DNA from: Anaerolineales bacterium
Lineage (GTDB): Bacteria > Chloroflexota > Anaerolineae > Anaerolineales > DRMV01
Direction: 5' to 3'
Assembly (NCBI GenBank): GCA_015484985.1
Contig: WFUL01000064.1
Coordinates: 1 to 6,397 of the forward strand
DNA length: 6,397 nt
Program-made: the position numbers and the translations under genes
In this document: positions 4,581 through 6,397 of the stretch, one piece after another
Position numbering within the stretch: position 1 is the first letter of the stretch
How the letters are laid out: the number at the start of each line of letters is the position of its first letter
Notes under the pieces: model-generated
What the model saw: the letters and a program-made list of their open reading frames with translations, nothing else
Databases searched by the model: none
What the model was told of the DNA's origin: nothing

Positions 4581-5812
4581 GGGCCTTGACCGCCTACACC
4601 TCCTACTGGGGCACGTGGAACGAACGACCCTTTCGGGTGAGGGTGTTCCCCGGAGGCCTTACCCTCAGTCTGGACATGCACCATAAGGTCCGGGTCTATA
4701 CGTACGACGCGGAGGGCCGTCCCTGGACCTTCCTCTTAGGTGGGAAAACCTACCGCCGGGCCCTCAACGGCGTGATGCTGGTCAAGTGGCGGGAACCCGG
4801 TCGTCCCCGGGAACGCCGCTGGTTGACGCCTGAAGAAGCCCGCCAGGTGGAGGCCGAGGCCCGCAAGGCCGTGGCCGATTGGGTACACGCGTTGAAGCAG
4901 GGACAGGCCCGCACGGAGGAGCCCCTTCCCCCCGAAGTCTGGCGCCTGCTGGAGCGCATTCTCACCTTTGATGAAGCCCGCTCCCAGGAGGATGCAAAAC
5001 GCTATGCCCAGGTGTACAAGCCCATCGGCATCCTCCCCCCGGACCAGTACCTCTCGGTCGTTGTGCAAATCACCGAGGGCTGTTCCTTCAACACCTGCAC
5101 CTTCTGCACCTTCTTTCGAGACCGGCCTTTCCGCATCAAGCGCCCGGACGAAGTGCGAGAACACATCCGGGCCATCCGGGCCTATCTGGGCGAGGGACTG
5201 TACTTGCGAAAACGGGTCTTTCTGGGGGATGCCAACGCCCTGGTGGTGCCCATGTCCCGCCTGATTCCCCTGGTGGAGGAAGTCCGCCGAGGTCTCCCGG
5301 AGCCCGCCTTTGCCGAACTCTACGCCTTTTTGGACGGGTTCAGCGGAGAGAAAAAGCAGCCCGAAGATTACGCTGCCCTGCGGGAACGGGGATTGCGGCG
5401 AGTGTACATCGGGTTGGAAAGCGGGGACCCCGGGCTCCTGCGCTTCTTACGCAAACCGGGCACCCCTGAAGATGCCCTGCGGGCAGTGCAGGCCATGAAA
5501 GCCGGAGGGCTGGCCGTGGGCGTCATCGTCCTGCTGGGAGCCGGGGGCCACCGTTTCGCGCAGGCCCACGTGCAACACACCGTGGAACTGGTGCGGGCCA
5601 TGGACCTGGGACCCGAAGACATCCTCTACTTCTCGGAACTGGTGGTGACCCCGGACATGCCCTATGCCCGAGAGGCGGTTAGAGAGGGCATCCGGCCGCT
5701 GACCCCCGAGGAACAACAGGCCCAGATGCAGGCCATCTTGTCGGGCCTGTCCTATCCCCGCCATGCCCGCCCGCGCATCAGCAAATACGACATCCGGGAA
5801 TTCGTGTACTAA
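4577..5812 (+). CDS. Radical SAM protein of unknown function
   Basis: A 411-residue cytoplasmic enzyme. Radical SAM proteins use a [4Fe-4S] cluster to split S-adenosylmethionine and start radical chemistry. The cluster motif is EGCSFNTCTFCTFF, with C169, C174 and C177, spaced CX4CX2C and not the usual CX3CX2C. These are the only cysteines in the protein, so there is no auxiliary cluster. Other barrel features are FLGDANALVVP (215-225) and VYIGLESGDPGLLRFLRKP (276-294), which resembles the HemN/Elp3-type GLESG strand, followed by AGGLAVGVIVLLGAGG (309-324). Residues 1-155 form an N-terminal region that I do not recognise, with a beta-rich first part and a helical second part; there is no obvious cobalamin-binding domain. 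Substrate cannot be named. The start overlaps the regulator gene (ATGA), with no clear ribosome site, so translation is probably coupled. It is the last gene of the operon; a palindrome lies 71 bases after the stop. Confidence 0.88.
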   Translation: MRALTAYTSYWGTWNERPFRVRVFPGGLTLSLDMHHKVRVYTYDAEGRPWTFLLGGKTYRRALNGVMLVKWREPGRPRERRWLTPEEARQVEAEARKAVADWVHALKQGQARTEEPLPPEVWRLLERILTFDEARSQEDAKRYAQVYKPIGILPPDQYLSVVVQITEGCSFNTCTFCTFFRDRPFRIKRPDEVREHIRAIRAYLGEGLYLRKRVFLGDANALVVPMSRLIPLVEEVRRGLPEPAFAELYAFLDGFSGEKKQPEDYAALRERGLRRVYIGLESGDPGLLRFLRKPGTPEDALRAVQAMKAGGLAVGVIVLLGAGGHRFAQAHVQHTVELVRAMDLGPEDILYFSELVVTPDMPYAREAVREGIRPLTPEEQQAQMQAILSGLSYPRHARPRISKYDIREFVY

Positions 5813-5852
5813 TACCAATTCTCTCATGAAACGAGGCAATTACATCGATAGC

Positions 5853-5962
5853 CCTGACCGGGCACGGGGCCGCAGGAAAGAAAATAAATTGATGGGGCGG
5901 CTTCGCCGCCCCATCAATTTATCCTTACCCTCGCGGTCCAGTACCCGAAGAGGCCTGCGCGA
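5853..5962 (+). repeat. Composite intergenic repeat, copy 2, with palindrome inside
   Basis: Block A (5853-5873) and block B (5931-5962) match, in reverse complement, 1753-1773 (19 of 21) and 1697-1728 (23 of 32). In this copy the palindrome lies between A and B, whereas in copy 1 it lies outside B. Without the 39-base palindrome the A-B gap would be 18 bases, against 24 in copy 1. It is an unrecognised family and intergenic in both places. Confidence 0.6.
5884..5922. terminator. Perfect 18-bp-arm palindrome after the radical SAM gene (possible terminator)
   Basis: Bases 5884-5901 are exactly complementary to 5905-5922 around a TTC loop. The core TGGGGCGGC and the outer AAAT are shared with the palindrome at 1649-1695, but the bases between differ (TGA here, seven bases there) and still pair perfectly. 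A-rich sequence precedes it and ATTTATCCTTA follows, so it could end transcription of the operon, possibly in both directions, although the U run is imperfect. Confidence 0.6.
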
Positions 5963-6003
5963 ATGGGTAAAATCGCTCCACAATTCAGGGGTGTGGAACA
6001 GCG

Positions 6004-6030
6004 GGGATGGATATCAGGCGGTATCATCCC
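6004..6030. promoter_or_regulatory. Bulged hairpin upstream of the SH3-like gene promoter
   Basis: Bases 6004-6013 pair with 6022-6030 in nine base pairs with one bulged G, around an 8-base loop. It ends 42 bases before the predicted -35 box at 6073. It could be an operator or a remnant of another intergenic element. No U run follows directly, so it is a poor terminator. Confidence 0.2.
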
Positions 6031-6072
6031 ATGATCGGGTCATCCTTTGTTCTGTTCTTCGTCCTAAAGGTG

Positions 6073-6101
6073 TTGAGTCTGAGCCCGGCTTCCGGTAGAC
6101 T
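6073..6101 (+). promoter_or_regulatory. Probable promoter of the SH3-like gene
   Basis: TTGAGT (6073-6078) and TAGACT (6096-6101) have exactly 17 bases between them, each matching four of six consensus bases. Transcription would start near 6108, just ahead of the GGAAAGGGGTGA ribosome site (6112-6123). This supports separate transcription of the last gene from the upstream operon. Confidence 0.5.
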
Positions 6102-6127
6102 TGCCCACGTCGGAAAGGGGTGACCCC

Positions 6128-6397
6128 ATGATGGTGAAACGACGTATCTGCTTGTGGATGGGTCTGGGTCTGGCCCTGAGCGGGCTGCTGGGATGGATGT
6201 CCCCGGTGCGCCGGGTACAGGCCCAAACCCCCACCCCCGGCCCCATGATTGAAGTCGTGCCGGGCACCGAACGGCAAATCGCGGTGCGGGCCGGACCCAG
6301 CGTGGAGTACCCGGTGGTCGGCATGTTGGTCGTGGGACAGCGCGCGCCTGCGCTGGGGCGCAGCCCGGGGGGAAGTTGGATTCAGATTCGCTATCCC
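6128..6397 (+). CDS. Exported SH3-like domain protein (cut by window edge)
   Basis: The open frame gives 90 residues and runs off the window end. A signal peptide is clear: MMVKRR, then a hydrophobic stretch (about 7-25), then a likely cleavage site after VQA (residue 32), before QTPTPGP, a proline/threonine-rich linker often seen in exported Chloroflexota proteins. The lipoprotein cysteine box is absent. Residues about 50-90 match a bacterial SH3 domain (SH3b): AVRAGPSVEYPVVGMLVVGQRAPALGRSPGGSWIQI. Such domains usually bind cell-wall or cell-surface ligands and often occur as repeats or beside hydrolase domains, which would lie beyond the window. Start choice: 6128 lies 4 bases after GGGGTGA; the adjacent ATG at 6131 is equally possible. 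A 315-base gap and an own promoter separate it from the operon. Confidence 0.85.
   Translation, partial: MMVKRRICLWMGLGLALSGLLGWMSPVRRVQAQTPTPGPMIEVVPGTERQIAVRAGPSVEYPVVGMLVVGQRAPALGRSPGGSWIQIRYP

Larger units (their letters stand above)
5813..6127. other. Non-coding region between the radical SAM and SH3-like genes
   Basis: These 315 bases hold no credible gene. They contain the second composite repeat copy (5853-5962) with an internal palindrome (5884-5922), a bulged hairpin (6004-6030), and a promoter plus ribosome site for the last gene. An open frame that runs from inside the radical SAM gene through the palindrome has no recognisable protein features. I see nothing specific in 5813-5852. 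Confidence 0.8.

Noticed and set aside
5763..6098. 111-residue plus-strand open frame after the radical SAM gene
   Set aside because: It begins inside the radical SAM gene in another frame and reads through the palindrome and repeat; its sequence is basic and featureless.

Overview
The window looks like chromosomal DNA from a GC-rich bacterium, most likely a member of the Chloroflexota (Anaerolineae-like or a related thermophilic lineage). This is inferred from the gene content: a translin-family protein, a membrane-anchored Cas4-like protein, an FHA plus OmpR-type winged-helix regulator, an exported SH3-like protein, and an SSB with a tail ending IPF. It cannot be proved from the sequence alone. 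I see no phage genes, transposase, tRNA, rRNA or CRISPR array.

Layout. Bases 1-350 (minus strand) hold the N-terminal two thirds of recR, cut by the window edge. A 142-bp divergent intergenic region separates it from prfA (493-1587, plus strand), encoding release factor 1. Bases 1588-1911 are non-coding and hold a perfect 22-bp-arm palindrome, a copy of a composite intergenic repeat, and the ssb promoter. A tight six-gene plus-strand operon follows from 1912 to 5812: ssb; a translin/TRAX-like gene; two adjacent small genes that together make one Cas4-like PD-(D/E)XK membrane protein; an FHA/winged-helix regulator; and a radical SAM protein. Junctions inside the operon are 22 bp, a 4-bp ATGA overlap, 4 bp, 13 bp and another 4-bp ATGA overlap. 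Bases 5813-6127 are again non-coding and hold a second copy of the composite repeat in the opposite orientation, a second palindrome, and a promoter for the last gene. That gene (6128 to the window end) encodes an exported SH3-like protein and is truncated.

How the genes may work together. recR and ssb are standard recombination and repair genes. In the operon, ssb is followed by two more predicted nucleic-acid-handling proteins: a translin-family protein (single-stranded RNA/DNA binding, possible RNase) and a Cas4/RecB-like nuclease that appears tethered to the membrane. A probable phospho-threonine-sensing DNA-binding regulator and a radical SAM enzyme of unknown reaction complete the unit. 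A single-strand nucleic-acid processing or repair module is a reasonable inference, but nothing in the sequence proves it.

Most notable points: (1) the conserved residues of one Cas4-like nuclease are divided between two polypeptides, each with one transmembrane helix; (2) the whole operon is bracketed by oppositely oriented copies of a composite repeat, each carrying a GGGGCGGC-core palindrome at a different position; (3) the radical SAM protein has a CX4CX2C motif and no other cysteines.
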